Shown here in pieces: positions 36,531-48,474 of a DNA stretch of 64,000 nucleotides (the stretch's first letter is position 1; every line of letters begins with the position of its first letter). The stretch is from Phoronis australis (lineage: Eukaryota; Phoronida; Phoronidae). Both the position numbers and the translations under genes were made by a program. Location: positions 1-64,000 of the forward strand of contig NMRA01000899.1 of the NCBI GenBank assembly GCA_002633005.1, written 5' to 3'. The notes under the pieces are model-generated. The model did not search any database. It saw nothing but the letters and a program-made list of their open reading frames with translations, and was not told where the DNA came from.

Positions 36531-37291
36531 TTATGTTCCATGTATTTGAATTCTATAAAGTAAAGTGTCCAACTCAATCATTTCTTGGGCACCTACTTTA
36601 TGAAACGTCACGGGATAGCGACTTATGCCTCCATGTTCTGAGGGTACATTTCCCAAATTTACCCTATGTTTTCTGTATACTTCCAAGTATTGATTTAACG
36701 CGTGTCTTTTGGGTGTAGCGTACAGGAACCTCTCGTTACCATATGCGTCGGTCGTATCAAGCAAAGAGACATTCAGTCGCTGTAAGCACCATGCAAGCAT
36801 TATGTCCTCTGTCGCTATATCCCAATGCACGCAGGCTTTGCGGTGAAGTAAACCGTAACGACGCACTGCTTCCCTGCTCAGTATGTAACCACTTCCACCG
36901 TGGAGATAATCACGGATCTGACCAGAGTCGTTTCTAGACATGCGCAGGCCGAACGCCACGGGGCTGTTGGGATTTTTGTCCGACAGGAAATGGCGTAAGT
37001 TTTCAGCAATGACGAACGTGTCGTCGTCCACTTTAAAGAACCAATCATAGTGGTTCAATTCACTGGCATACAGGTACTCGTAGGCGGCAAACGTTTTGAT
37101 AGTTAAATGTCGTAAACCTTCCTTTACCTGGAGACCGATGGTTGGAACACTAGAGTCATTGACGGAACTCATAAACAAAAGTTTGTCTACTCTTCTTCCC
37201 CAAGTTTTCTGAATGGCTTTGCAGCTTGTGTTGTGTGTTTTGGGATAGGTTAGCACCCATACTAATGTCTTGCCTGTGTTGTCTGAAGCAC
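36531..37291 (-). CDS. C1GALT1: C1GALT1-like catalytic exon
   Basis: Acceptor TTCTTCAACAG; enters with two bases and encodes 253 codons including the stop. It contains the whole glycosyltransferase domain with VDDDT, GGSGY and TEDIML. It ends IQIHGT followed by TAA. Confidence 0.9.
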
Positions 37292-38434
37292 CTGTTGAAG
37301 AAGAAGAGTATTAAGGCAGAGTCAAGTGCGTCACAGCGACAAAGAATGGTTGCTTATTTTTCAACTATTACCATGATAGTTGGATCCAGTTGACTGTCAA
37401 CATCTGCTGTGTTCGATCTCCTCATTAAGAACACGCAAGACAAATTTCAAGAAGACCAAAAGAACTGTATGACAATTTGACACAAGAGGTGCCATTGATT
37501 TGGTGAATCCCTGTTGTGCTTTCCTCAATATGAGCAAATTTACTATATTCATCAAGATCCTGTGACGGGTTTAGGAGATACAGCTGTGGACGCCGGACGA
37601 CGGACATCCAGGCATAGATGACGGCAATATGCACCCACGTATAAATATGTGGGCGCATACAAAATGACCACGAATATAGTAGCCTAATATACTGTAAAGG
37701 TGTCGTTATCTTCTTAGCAGAAACCTTTACCAAATTTCACAATAACCTGTCACAGCCGGGGTATAGATATATATAGAGGCAAACGTAAACAACTGAAATT
37801 TCCAGTCAGGACACACCGGTCATTCAGATTCGTCCGAAAGTAGATTTCGCTTGCCAAGAAATTACTCCGAGGAGTTCAGGAAACGTCACTGCGTTAGGAT
37901 ACCCAACATGTGCTACCACACAACATGCATGAGCTGGCGGATGAAAATGTGGCATAACAGGATTTTGTCTTAATGAACTGACGAACGATTTCGACCGTAT
38001 TTTCTGGGATTCTGTGTAACAGGATTCGTTAACTAATCACACGTGTGTATAGGAAGACAGGAAAGCTGGAGGATTTTTTGATGCACATGAATCGATTTGC
38101 AATTATTTGCCCGTTTAGGACACGAAGAGATACCGCGAACAAGATTTGTTTCTAACATTGTAAGGCCTTCCTATTTTAAATTGAGCTTCGGTCTAAACGG
38201 AACCCTGCTGCTGGTTTACAGTATAAGAAACATTATAATGCATGTATTAAATATTGTTTTATGAACCGATTTACCTGAGTATCTTCCAAGCCAACGATGA
38301 TGGATTGCCCGTCCTGCGTTCCTTAGATCGACATCTTTCCAAGCGTTCAAGACAATTAAAGTTATAACGAAGAAAGCTCCTAGTGCAAGAGCTATCGACC
38401 GGCGATGCCTGAACAAAGCAACCCTCACACGCAT
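36531..38434 (-). CDS. C1GALT1: Core-1 beta-1,3-galactosyltransferase-like (C1GALT1 family), two coding exons
   Basis: Exon 38434-38275 and exon 37291-36531 join in phase 1 to 306 residues. The N-terminus MRVRVALFRHRRS is a short basic cytosolic tail. SIALALGAFFVITLIVLNAW is a signal anchor, giving a type II Golgi protein. The lumenal part has TLVWVLTYPK, KAIQKTWGRRVDKLLFMSS, YDWFFKVDDDTFV (DxD-type metal site), HGGSGYILSREAVRRYG, ATEDIMLAWCL and SFHKVGAQEMIELDTLLY. These match the glycoprotein-N-acetylgalactosamine 3-beta-galactosyltransferase family, which adds Gal to GalNAc-Ser/Thr to form the T antigen. The stem is shorter than in human C1GALT1 (363 residues). A TTCCAG just upstream of the ATG suggests a separate 5'UTR exon. 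Paralogue number is unknown. Confidence 0.88.
37480..37665 (-). repeat. GCGCCCACATATTTATA repeat, single unit
   Basis: Read on the minus strand, ATGCGCCCACATATTTATACG then GGTGCATATTGCCGTC matches the start of the array at 54027 (ATGCGCCCACATATTTATATG). The match continues through 'CCTAAACCC...AGGATCTT'. It lies in the C1GALT1-like intron. Confidence 0.5.
38275..38434 (-). CDS. C1GALT1: C1GALT1-like first coding exon (membrane anchor)
   Basis: ATG at 38434-38432 follows a TACTTCCAGCAG acceptor. The exon encodes 53 residues with the single hydrophobic segment and ends TACTCAG|GTAAAT in phase 1. A longer reading frame to 38494 would need a TTG start, so the ATG is preferred. Confidence 0.8.
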
Positions 38435-38461
38435 GCTGCTGGAAGTAGAATTTTTGTCACC

Positions 38462-38715
38462 ATTAGATTTTAATAGAAACTTGAGTAGTGACAATGCTTA
38501 CAATGTACTCGGTGGATCAACGATAAGAAATGGGAACTGGGGTGGGGGGCGACAGCCAAAACAGTTTTGTTTTCGTAACTACCGTCACTATTGGTATTAG
38601 ATTTTAATAGAAACTTGGGTAGTGATACTGCGTACAATGTACTCGGTGAATCAACGATGAGAAAATTAATGGGAACTGGGGTAGGGGGCAGACAACCAAA
38701 GTAGTATTGTTCTAG
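38462..38715. repeat. 134-bp tandem duplication beside C1GALT1-like exon
   Basis: ATTAGATTTTAATAGAAACT at 38462 recurs at 38596. Both are followed by ACAATGTACTCGGTG, ATCAACGAT and GGGAACTGGGGT. Two diverged copies lie just upstream of the first coding exon, on the 5' side of its splice acceptor. Confidence 0.75.
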
Positions 38716-38762
38716 AAATTATATTTACCGTAGGATTTTTCGACTTTAATTGTCGATCCTGA

Positions 38763-38936
38763 ATCAGTGGCGGATTTAGAGAGGGGGCCAAGGGCGCCAT
38801 GCCCCCCCCCCCCCTAAAATTCTCCAAGATTCCGTTGGGCAGTTCGGGGGTGCCAATGTCTGACAGGCAAAATCCTGGCTAATACTCTGCCCTGCCCCCC
38901 CTCCCCAACTCAAAATGCTGGATCCGCCCATGTGAA
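38763..38936. mobile_element. CAGTGGCGGATTTAGA MITE, copy 1
   Basis: Ends CAGTGGCGGATTTAGA and CTGGATCCGCCCATG are imperfect inverted repeats. Inside are CCCCCCCCTAAAATTCTCCAA and AAAATCCTGGCTAATACTCT. Further copies lie at 44257-44410, 47735-47825 (partial) and 57698-57857 (inverted). About 160 bp, non-coding. Confidence 0.7.
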
Positions 38937-38999
38937 TAGTATTGTATTGGCCGGTTCCCTCCCATTCATTTTAGGTACGGAAGGGAATCCCCCGCCCGT

Positions 39000-40327
39000 C
39001 TGATATTCGGGGTCTCTTCAACAGACTGCTGGTCAGGTTATTTGTCTTGCGAGTCAGCGTCCAGTTTAATTGTTGAAGCCACCCATAACAATTTCAAGTA
39101 GTACGGATTACAACGGGTCTACATAGATGGCATTACACAATGTCACAAACATCTCAGCAACGGCGGGTAAGATAAGACGTAGCGCCTCAACATTAACTTA
39201 ACAGACACTGGTTTCAGATACCTGTGATGTCAAGAAGAAAGCCCAAGCCTGGGTGTGAATTGTACAGCCGTGCCAAACATGCTAAGGTTCACTCAAATGT
39301 TCACGAGTTAATAACAGGATACGTTCAGATACGGTTTCCAAACAACTCTCTCGACAGAGTGTATTGACACACACCTGTAATCTCCATGATTTACCGTCTT
39401 GAAATGGCTCACCTGTGAATATCAATGCAGCCCTGGTTCTTTTAATTGAGGGTCCAGGCACGATCATTGCCTCTGGCTCTCAAGTAAGTCGACTGCTACG
39501 AAATCGGACAGTTTTCATTTCGTGGGTCGGTTTTCAAGTACCTGGTGTAGTTAGGAACAGGCTAGACGACTTGCACCTCGCCAGAGTGCGTCATTTGACC
39601 TCTAAGCTTGTGTTCAGTTATTACCCTGTTTGTGTGCACTTTCAAGCGCGTCATTGACAAACACAATAGAAGAGGGTGTGCCGAAATACTCAACTAATCG
39701 GAGTCACATGGACAAATCGGTCCCACACGATTTGGTGGCTGCATATGAGCTAGTGTGTATATACGAAGTCGTGCACGAAAACCGTAGACAGTAGTCCACA
39801 AGTCGTGCACGATTGAGTCTGTTGGATTGTGCACTAGGAACTTTAGACTTGCGTATAGTAAGCCTACAATAAGATCACAGTACACTGTAGGCCCTATTTT
39901 GCAAAACTCAGCGGCAAATTTGACGTAGTGTTCTCTAGTCATCAGATTTATGGCTATGCTGAAGAATTTAAAGCCTAACTTCAACGGAATTTTGTTATTT
40001 TATAGATGTATAGGACTAACCAAATAGGCCTAGTCCTAGCAAAGCTTTAGTAAAGTAAGAAAACTTGAGTCTAATCACGCGAATGTAAGCCGCTCAAATA
40101 CTAAGTGAAGCTGCCTTTTTAGTCGTGCCATGTTGCGTCACAGCGTACGTGATCCCAGCGCAACTAGGGGTCTGAATAGAACAACATTGTGTGCGGTTGT
40201 TATTCGCAGCTGTTTGGAGTGAACGGGTCGTTCTCGCGGTGACGTGTACAAAAGCAAGCCAATACGCCTGACAGTTCGTTAAATTTGGCAATTTATGGTA
40301 CGTACTAGTGGGCTTAGAGCGATGCTC
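39000..40327. other. No gene recognised
   Basis: Short ORFs only, without motifs. It may hold the 5' end of the C1GALT1-like transcript, but no exon can be assigned. Confidence 0.35.
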
Positions 40328-40493
40328 TTAAAGGAGAATGCCACCCGATTTAATTAGTCTTTTTTACCGTCTTAATCGGTCCATATCCACATCGCCTCTT
40401 ATACGGTCGACCTCACCTTGCCGAGAGGTGTCGCGTTAACCAGTGAGGAAGGTGAGAAACGACGCAGCGACGTCAGTGGTTCGTCTGCAGAGT

Positions 40494-40745
40494 GAATGCC
40501 GCTTGTGGTGCATCGTTCCCGCTTGTCCGAACTATGAAGCTGCGAAGAAAGCGGGTATATCGTTTTTTCGACTTCCTCAGTCGAGAGCCCGAAATGCTTA
40601 GGAAGTTGCTCGCGGTCGCCGTAGTGAAGAATGAAAGGTACGCTGTTAATAGCAAGTATGAGGCCGTAAAATATCTCCGTGTCTGTGGCCGGCATTTCGT
40701 CGACATTGATTTCTCTGACGAATTCCAGTTTACCAAAGAACTATC
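40494..40745 (+). pseudogene. THAP-domain relic of Kolobok-like transposase, copy 2
   Basis: Two frames together give CIVPACPNYEAAKKAGISFF, RLPQSRARNA then stop, and after a frameshift [20 protein letters not shown] and GRHFVDIDFSDE. Cys, Cys, Cys, His of the C2CH zinc site are all present but in separate frames. An in-frame TAG and a frameshift disable the gene, and the catalytic part is missing. Confidence 0.6.
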
Positions 40746-41749
40746 CATACGTTTCGTTGCCTGTGCATGTTCACGGCGCCTCTCTAGTATTTCTTGATCA
40801 GTGTATTCCGGTTTGAACTGATAGCATGTGAAACCTAACGATCCGACCCCTGAAGTCTTCGTCGGATGAGCTCTTGATTAAGTCGGTATTGGCGCTGGGC
40901 GAGTTGCCATGTAGACTTTTATTATTCTGCGTTCTGTTTCAAAATGAATTATTCTCATCCTAACCAAAGCTTATATGAAACTGAAACAAAGTCTGTTTCA
41001 TTAAATACAATTTGTAATGCGGCCTTGGAATGCTCGTGAGTGCAAATGTTTTGAGAAGCCAGCAATGAATAATTTGTTTTACCGGCTTTTGATGCCGGCA
41101 ACAAAGGCCGGGCACCGAGGCGTGTGCGCGCATGCTAATTCAGTGTTTGCTGACAGAAAGCTGTTTTGAAACAATTACTCCATTTTATATGCTATGGTCA
41201 CATGTTAGGGGAACCTTTTTTTAGAAATACAAATACATAATTCAAATCATTGTTACTGTACAACCTTTGTCCTGACGGTCTGTGGAAGGGGAACCCGACT
41301 TCGCGGCCCCCGACATAAGTAGATTTTCAGTTTCGTGGTTAATTCATAAAATAATTACGTACACATTATTTCATTGGCTCTGGCCGGGATAACGAGTCCG
41401 TCCGGCCCCGACGCCGGGCCTAGTCGGGTTCCGAGCCACTGGCCGGGATAACAAGCGTTTTGTGTGTTTAGAACTAAAAAAATCACAAGTATAAACAACA
41501 CAGATTTATGTTCTTCTGTCTGTATTTCACGGAAGAATTCTTCGAATTTATCCCCGAACAGACCCCAAACTCCTGCTACTGCGGACCTTGGGTAAATTGA
41601 CCTGCCGAACTTAGTAGGCTACAGTGTGTTCAAATAACACAATATCCGTAACAGTGTATTTTTAAGGGTTTTACATTGAAGTTTGATGATTTATTGGTGT
41701 TAAAAGATGAATTCCAGCGATAAGCTGACACCACTAACCCGTGTTTTGA

Positions 41750-42072
41750 NNNNNNNNNNNNNNNNNNNNNNNNNNNNNNNNNNNNNNNNNNNNNNNNNNN
41801 NNNNNNNNNNNNNNNNNNNNNNNNNNNNNNNNNNNNNNNNNNNNNNNNNNNNNNNNNNNNNNNNNNNNNNNNNNNNNNNNNNNNNNNNNNNNNNNNNNNN
41901 NNNNNNNNNNNNNNNNNNNNNNNNNNNNNNNNNNNNNNNNNNNNNNNNNNNNNNNNNNNNNNNNNNNNNNNNNNNNNNNNNNNNNNNNNNNNNNNNNNNN
42001 NNNNNNNNNNNNNNNNNNNNNNNNNNNNNNNNNNNNNNNNNNNNNNNNNNNNNNNNNNNNNNNNNNNNNNNN
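41750..42072. other. Assembly gap (323 N)
   Basis: N-run within the duplicated Kolobok-like element. Confidence 0.98.
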
Positions 42073-44256
42073 CTACATTTCAATCTTGATTATACTGACA
42101 TCTGTTGGGTCTATCGGCAACTAACCGCACATGAAAGGCTTGGTCGAAAATTATCGTTTTCTCACATGCACTTTCGGGTTTTTAGCGGCGATTCCACTGA
42201 TCGAAGCGACAAAATAAGCCAAAACTTTGGCCATACCATGTTAAACATAAAATTTTTTCCAATTTTGCTGAAACTTGGCCACGTTTTTAACAAAATACTT
42301 ATCTATGTTATGTGCTATCGGCAAATGTGATTGATTCATAAATAAGACCCTCACGCTGTGTTTTCTGCGAATCCCAATGTATTCTGAAGGGGGCTAACTG
42401 AGTGATTTTCGCGCATGCGCAATTCACGGTTTCAATATTGCTGGTAATGAATTCCGGTTTACCAAAGAACTATCCATCCTACGTTCCGTTGCCTGTGCAT
42501 GTTCACAGCGCATCTCTAGTATTTCTTGATCAGTGTTTTCCGGTTTGAACTGATAGCCTGTGAAACCTAACGATCCGACCCATGAAGTCTTCGTCGGATG
42601 AGCTCTTGACTAAGTCGGCATTGGCGCCAGGCGAGTTGCCATGTAGACTTTTATTATTCTGCGTTCTGTTTCAAAATGAATTATTCTCATGTTAACCAAT
42701 GCTTATATGAAACTGAAACAAAGTCTGTTTCATTAGATACAATTTTTAATGCCTTGGAATGCTCGTGAGTGCAAATGTTTTGAGAAGCCAGCAAGGAATA
42801 ATTTGTTTTACCGGCTTTTGATGGCGTTAACAAGGTAATTGGCCGGGCACCGAGGCCGTGTGCGCGCATGATAATTCAGTGTTTGCTGACAGAAAGCTGT
42901 TTTGAAACAATTACTCCATTTTATATGCTATGGTCACATGTTAGGGGAATCTTTATTTAGAAATACATTACATTATTCAAATCATTGTCACTGTACAACC
43001 TTTTTCCTGACGGTCTGTGGAAGGGGAACCCGACTTCGCGGCCCCCGACGTAAGTAGATTTTCAGTTTCGTGGCTAATTCATATAAATAATTACGTACAC
43101 ATTATTTCTCACTATTATAGTCGCTTCGTGACTGGAGGCTTAGTTCCCAACTCAAGCTGGTTTATGTTCGTGTCAGTCCCGGCGGCTGCGATTCTCCAGA
43201 TCGGGTTCCTAGCCACTGGCCTGGATAACAAGCGTTTTGTGTGTTTAGAACTAAAAAAAAATCACAAGTATAAACAACACAGACTTAGGTTCTTCTGTCT
43301 GTATTTCACGGAAGAATACTTCGAATTTATCTCCGAACAGACCCCAAATTCCTGCTACGGACCTTGGTAAATTGGCCTGCCGAACTTAGTAGGCTACGGT
43401 GTGTTCAAATAACACTAAATCCGTAACAGTGAAATAAAACAACACATTTTAATGAGAACTTGGTGTATTTTTAAAGGTTTTACATCCAAGTTTGATGATT
43501 TATTGGTGTTAAACGATGAATTCCAGCGATAAGCTGACACCACTAACCCGTGTTGTGAATTGCTGAACCGACTGCGTGTGAAACCAATTACGTCATTGGA
43601 TAATTTCAACACCTCCGTCTGCCATCAGGTGTCAGGTAACACAACCGAACGTGCCGTTATTGAGTAGAACTACTCGATCTAAATTGATACAAAATTGTTT
43701 GTTTTTTGGGTGATATTCTCCTTTAACATACTGTAGGAAGCAAATTTTCAGGTGTTACCGCTGCCAGACTTTAAAAGAACGTGGTTTATTTTTTCACAGA
43801 TGAGCAAATTTCCTTTGAAGGTTTTGAAGCCCGGATGTACTTAAGGAGTTCATTGGACCTTCGGTCGGCCGAGAGTCGTAATTCTTTGACGAAAGAGCCG
43901 CGCGCTCCGATCCGGCTTTGACGACGTATCTCTTTTCCGAAAATGTTCACCTTATGCCTTTCCGTCTACGAGTTTCCCTGTTAACATAATGCATGCGTTT
44001 CCGGCTATTACTTGTTTTTACAACTATCGAAGAACAGCCGGTCTGCCAAAATGAATGAATAATACTCCTGGTATGCGTGATTGTCACGAATCAGTGTTGG
44101 ATCTACGGGGGGATCAGGGTGTTTAACACCCCTCTCTTGGGACAGGATCTGAAAACAATAAATGTCGTCGGCAAAACGAAAACGATTTTTAGGTAACTAG
44201 CGTCTTTACTCTAACATATGTTTTGATATGATTAGGGAAAATGCTGTGGTAAACAG

Positions 44257-44410
44257 TGGCGGATTTAGAAGGGGCCATGGTCCCCCTAAAATTCTCCTAG
44301 ATTCCATTTGGCAATACAGGGGTGCGAATGTCTGTCGGGCAAAATCCTGGCTAATACTCTGCCCTGGCCCCCCCTCCCCCTAACTCAAATTCCTGGATCC
44401 GCCAATGGTA
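44257..44410. mobile_element. CAGTGGCGGATTTAGA MITE, copy 2
   Basis: Starts CAGTGGCGGATTTAGAAGG and ends CTGGATCCGCCAATGG. The same internal words as copy 1 (CCCCCTAAAATTCTCC, AAAATCCTGGCTAATACTCT) occur in the same order. Confidence 0.7.
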
Positions 44411-45509
44411 AAGCAACCTCTTCAGGTGAATCGACGCGTAATGTTTTAATGTCGTCTGTAATTCCTTGTCATGGTATTACACCTCCACACGTTTGGAACT
44501 TGAATTTGACTGGTGTATGATAAAGATATCTTCTGTAATAAACATACATCAGTGTGTTTATTTTAAAAAACGAACAACTCGAAGAATAATTTGGCCCTTG
44601 TAAGGGCCGTTGTGAAGGGTGTTGCGGTTTTTGTCGCGAGTCCGTTTGAAGATACTCCCTAGCAACTTAGGCCTATGCAAGGAATGAACCCGGGAGGCAC
44701 TCAAATTGTGAAGGTGACCACATTAATTTGCCAACAGTGTCATAGTACCGGATATTACGTGTAGGCTGTCGGCAAGTCTTGTGGGCCGGGTTCGCACGCT
44801 GTTCAATAGGCCTCCAAAATATTCGTTTCAGGCCCGTAAAAGGAATCCTGCTTCCTACCTCAGCACTGGCCGTCTTTCTACTGGTAATAAGCATCACTGC
44901 CAAGAATTTCCACAGAAATACACACCCAATGAAACGCCTATGCCATGGACGTGTATTTGCTGTTACAGTAGGCCTAACGGGTTTCAAGTGTTAAGACACT
45001 GGTGGAACGTTTATTCGGAAAAGTATATCTGAGTTGACTCAGTGTCAAGTTGTTACAAATTGAGTTTTGTGGAATGTATATCATTTGTTACTAAAAGTGC
45101 AATCTTGGCGAATTAGGTATTTATAGCTTGAATACAAAAAACACAGTTTTATGCAAAAAGCGCTGACTTTTTCATAGCAGCTTTCCGTTCACACGCCCCT
45201 CCTCCCCCCACTTTCCAAAAAAAAAAAAACGTGCGGGCGTTTGCCTGGAAGTATAATTCTCCAAATTCACACCCACGGGCTCATCTGCAGAAATCCCGGT
45301 AGAGTGTATGTGCGCCAAGTTTTGTGAATGAGCATCAGGAAGATGCATATAATACACGCAGGAGCAACCACTGAGGATCAAAAAGTGTCAAGGGGGCCGC
45401 GGCAGATTCCAATCTAGTGGTCAGTTGATATTGCCTCCCATTGTAGTTTACGGAAACCGCACATTATCCATGGAAGCACCAAGCCTAAAAAATGGAAGGC
45501 TTTAACTTT

Positions 45510-45712
45510 TGAGACTGTGGACCTTTTACTAAGGTTCACGGGGCACGTTCAGAGCTATGAATTCTACATTCGCCGAAGTTTGGTAGTTCTTACCTTTCAG
45601 TGGATTTTTGTCTCGTTTCCTACTTTTCTCGGAGTTTTTGTTTCTCTGAGGGGGACCTTTAGGCCCACTTCACCAAGCTCCCCTCCCCCTCCGCCCAGCC
45701 GGTGCGCGCATG
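45510..45712. repeat. GCGCGCACCC dispersed repeat (forward copy)
   Basis: From GACCTTTTACTAAGG through TTCAGAGCTATGAATT, GGAGTTTTTGTTTCTCTGAG and GCCCACTTCACC to GGTGCGCGCATG. It matches 62430-62650 in the same order and 35050-35265 in reverse. Confidence 0.65.
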
Positions 45713-47734
45713 TAATCGTAGGTATTGCTGGAGTCGTGCGGATGGGTGCTGTGCTTCTTGACGAGTTCTCCATGAGTACTTTTATAGTTTGATCCGCGAC
45801 AGATTTGCTTTTTGCAAAGCCATAACATACATTATAGTTCTGTTTAAAACGGTGTGTAAAATTATTTACCTCACACTCAGTGCCTTTGTCCCGCGACAGA
45901 TCGACTATTTCTGTAGATATGTGTGTAGATACTGACTTTCAGTGTACATATCTAGCCCCTCGGCGAACTGGTCTTGTATAATTTTTTTCACCACAGTGTA
46001 CAGTATGTTTTGGTTCCTTGAAAATGTTTTCAGGTGATTTGTTTCCGGATATATTTGATGTTTTTCAATTGTTGCAACATACGGTAGCCTAAACAACAGC
46101 CATGATTCAGCTTAATAAACTGATATTTAAGTGCTTGGCGCTTTTAATAATAGACTATGCGCTGAGATCTCCATCGTTCTTCAGTTTTCTCGTGACAAGA
46201 CACAACATCTGCTGTCACGCGATCGTCTGATATTCAAGTGTTGTTTCTTACGTGGCCGTCGGTGCTCCTTATGCTCTTGAACATTTGGTAATCATTGTCT
46301 AAACCCTTGTATACATACTACACTTTTTCGTATACGACTTTTCTTGTGCTAAAAATCGGTGTGTGTAGACAGATGTTCCAATTAAAATTTTGCTGCGTGA
46401 TGTGCACAAATATTAGTTCGGACCTTGTGAGCCATGTTCAAGAGGCGAAATAGAGAAGGGTTTTAAATCATCTTAAGGCAAACTCCAGACACGTTAACTG
46501 CCACAAACTCGCCAGGATGCATGGAAATTGCACAATTTGGCTACAATAACAAAAAATCTCTTACACGCAAACCATATAAAGCGCCGTATACGGTGGCTGA
46601 TGCGACTGATTAAACCGATCCATGAGTTCAGTGGTCTCATATGCAATTCAAATGTTAGACAAACTCACTGCTAAAGATATATTCGGACACATCGGTGCAA
46701 ACAGAACTTGACCGATCGGTGGCCGGGGTGATTTTCATGTTGTCAAGCCGCGACGCGTCACTGAGTTAGAAATGTGTAGGCCTGGGTGCTGACCAGAAAT
46801 CAATTGAAGCAAATGACATGCTGACTTCATGAATTTTCAATTTCTCAATCGCCCACATAACCAAAAAGCAACACGTGGTATGGAGCACATACAGGTTGTC
46901 CCAAAACGTCACATGCCAATAATTGTGTTATTGACACAGGCACATCTTACTAGTTTGAATTTACAAAAAGGTGATCCTGTTTAGCTGGCTAAAGAAGAAA
47001 GTCGAATAACGATCTTACTTTTATAAAGATCGGTCTCATAACACTCCTTACCGTGATTCGTTGCAACTTTTGTCTAAACTTTTCTACTAAAGAGTGTGAA
47101 CATAATTAGACGACGGTTTTTGCAGTATTCGCAGCATTTGTCGATTACTTCTTGTTGCTTTGTGGCCGGGTGAGAAGCTTTACTTCATCATCAATATTAC
47201 TGCAGAGATTATTTAAAAATCCATCGGCTTTAGTGAAGTTTTAACTTGAGTTGCTCCCATCACAATTTAAAATATTATAATCGACATGTTCACTAAGCGC
47301 GCATGTACCTCTGTGACGTCAGTGAGCTCGCCTCCAACAGTAGCATTCAGCTGAAACTTGTTTGATTACACTGAACTGCATTACTCCTCGCTCGATACTA
47401 AAATCCTGCTTGGCTAACCAGGCAGCAGTGCGTAACTATAGGCCTATACTGAAACGATGGAGTTGAACCTAATGACAGTTTTTTGTACGAAAAGATCGAG
47501 TTCGTGAGTGCGGAACGGTGTGTATGGCCGTGAACTCAAGTTGCTAGGCTAATTCAAGGCATTTTTCGAGTGAAGCGTGGAGTCAAAGACGGCGCTACGT
47601 ACCGGGGAGGTTGAGTTCAGGGGGTTTTAATCCACACCTGTGGCTCTGGAACCGAATTAAAAAAGCGCCAGGTAGCAAACGAAAGCAGCAACAAAAACCA
47701 AAAAAATCTTACTAGGCAGGGGGAACACCCTCCC

Positions 47735-47825
47735 CAGTGGCGGATTTAGAGGGGGGCCATGCCCCCCTAAAATTCTACCAGATACCATTTGGCAGTTCGG
47801 GTGCGAATTGCTGACTAGCACATGC
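47735..47825. mobile_element. CAGTGGCGGATTTAGA MITE, partial copy 3
   Basis: Only the left half (CAGTGGCGGATTTAGAGGGG ... AGTTCGGGTGCGAATTGCTG) is present. It is followed directly by a CATGCGCGCAACCAGG fragment of another repeat, so one may have interrupted the other. Confidence 0.6.
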
Positions 47826-48378
47826 GCGCAACCAGGGNGCTCGATCGGGGGAGGCGGCTGCGTTGCTCTATATTTGGAATGTGCGGCGACAACCCGCTTC
47901 CCAGGAGCAATGACGATCCACGGATAACATCCCATGTCCACAGGCGGTCGGCCAGGTGCTGCCGGTGCCAGGGGTGTTTGTTGACGCAATGACTCCGTCA
48001 TCAATCGATAGCCGCATCACAGCAGTATTTACATTCGAATAGATTCAATTAAAAAAGAAATAATCTTCTTTAAGTTATTATTTGGAGAATTGTAGAAATT
48101 ATGCAATACCTTCCGAGTAAATTGGTTGAAACAAAGAAGCTAATAGTCCAATAATTAACTTGCCAACCTTTACTTTTGGCGGACTCGAATCGCGCATGAA
48201 TACAAAACAGTAGGACTATTTGTCTAGGTCGCCATTTTTGTTATGGTATCGAAAGTGTAACACGAAACAAGGAAAAGACTGTTAAACGGAGCATTTCTGG
48301 GAACAGATTTCTCTGTCCTGTTATTTTTCGCAATTTTGCTAACTTAAACTTTTGAATAAGCTTGAGTCAGAAGTAATT

Positions 48379-48474
48379 ATGAGGGGAAAAATGACAAAAC
48401 AGAGCGAAAAGGAGTATAGGTGTTGTTGCTGTCATGTTCGAACTGGAACGACAATTCTTGGCTGTTTGCAAATG
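48379..48474 (+). CDS. LAPTM4-like exon 1
   Basis: ATG at 48379 (a second in-frame ATG is at 48391), then YRCCCCHVRTGTTILG; donor ATG|GTAAGG, phase 0. The short cytosolic N-terminus with a Cys cluster is characteristic of the family. Confidence 0.82.

Larger units (their letters stand above)
40332..43722 (+). mobile_element. Kolobok-like DNA transposon, copy 2, internally duplicated across a gap
   Basis: The left end AGGAGAATGCCACCC follows TTAA (40328-40331), and the right end GGGTGATATTCTCCT precedes TTAA (43723-43726). The segment 40716-41749 is repeated at 42448-43560 with few differences. The first part runs into the N gap about 170 bp before its expected right end. Either two related elements lie in tandem, or the assembly has kept two haplotypes. 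The stretch 42073-42447 matches neither. Confidence 0.75.
43727..48378. other. Intergenic, repeats only
   Basis: Contains a CAGTGGCGGATTTAGA copy (44257-44410), a GCGCGCACCC copy (45510-45712) and a partial MITE (47735-47825). Other ORFs here have no motifs. 47900-48378 is presumably the LAPTM4-like 5'UTR and promoter; no clear TATA box was seen. Confidence 0.4.

Noticed and set aside
45700-45792. Proline-rich coding segment (SSPPPPPSR)
   Set aside because: It lies in the C-rich part of the GCGCGCACCC dispersed repeat, which recurs in other frames.
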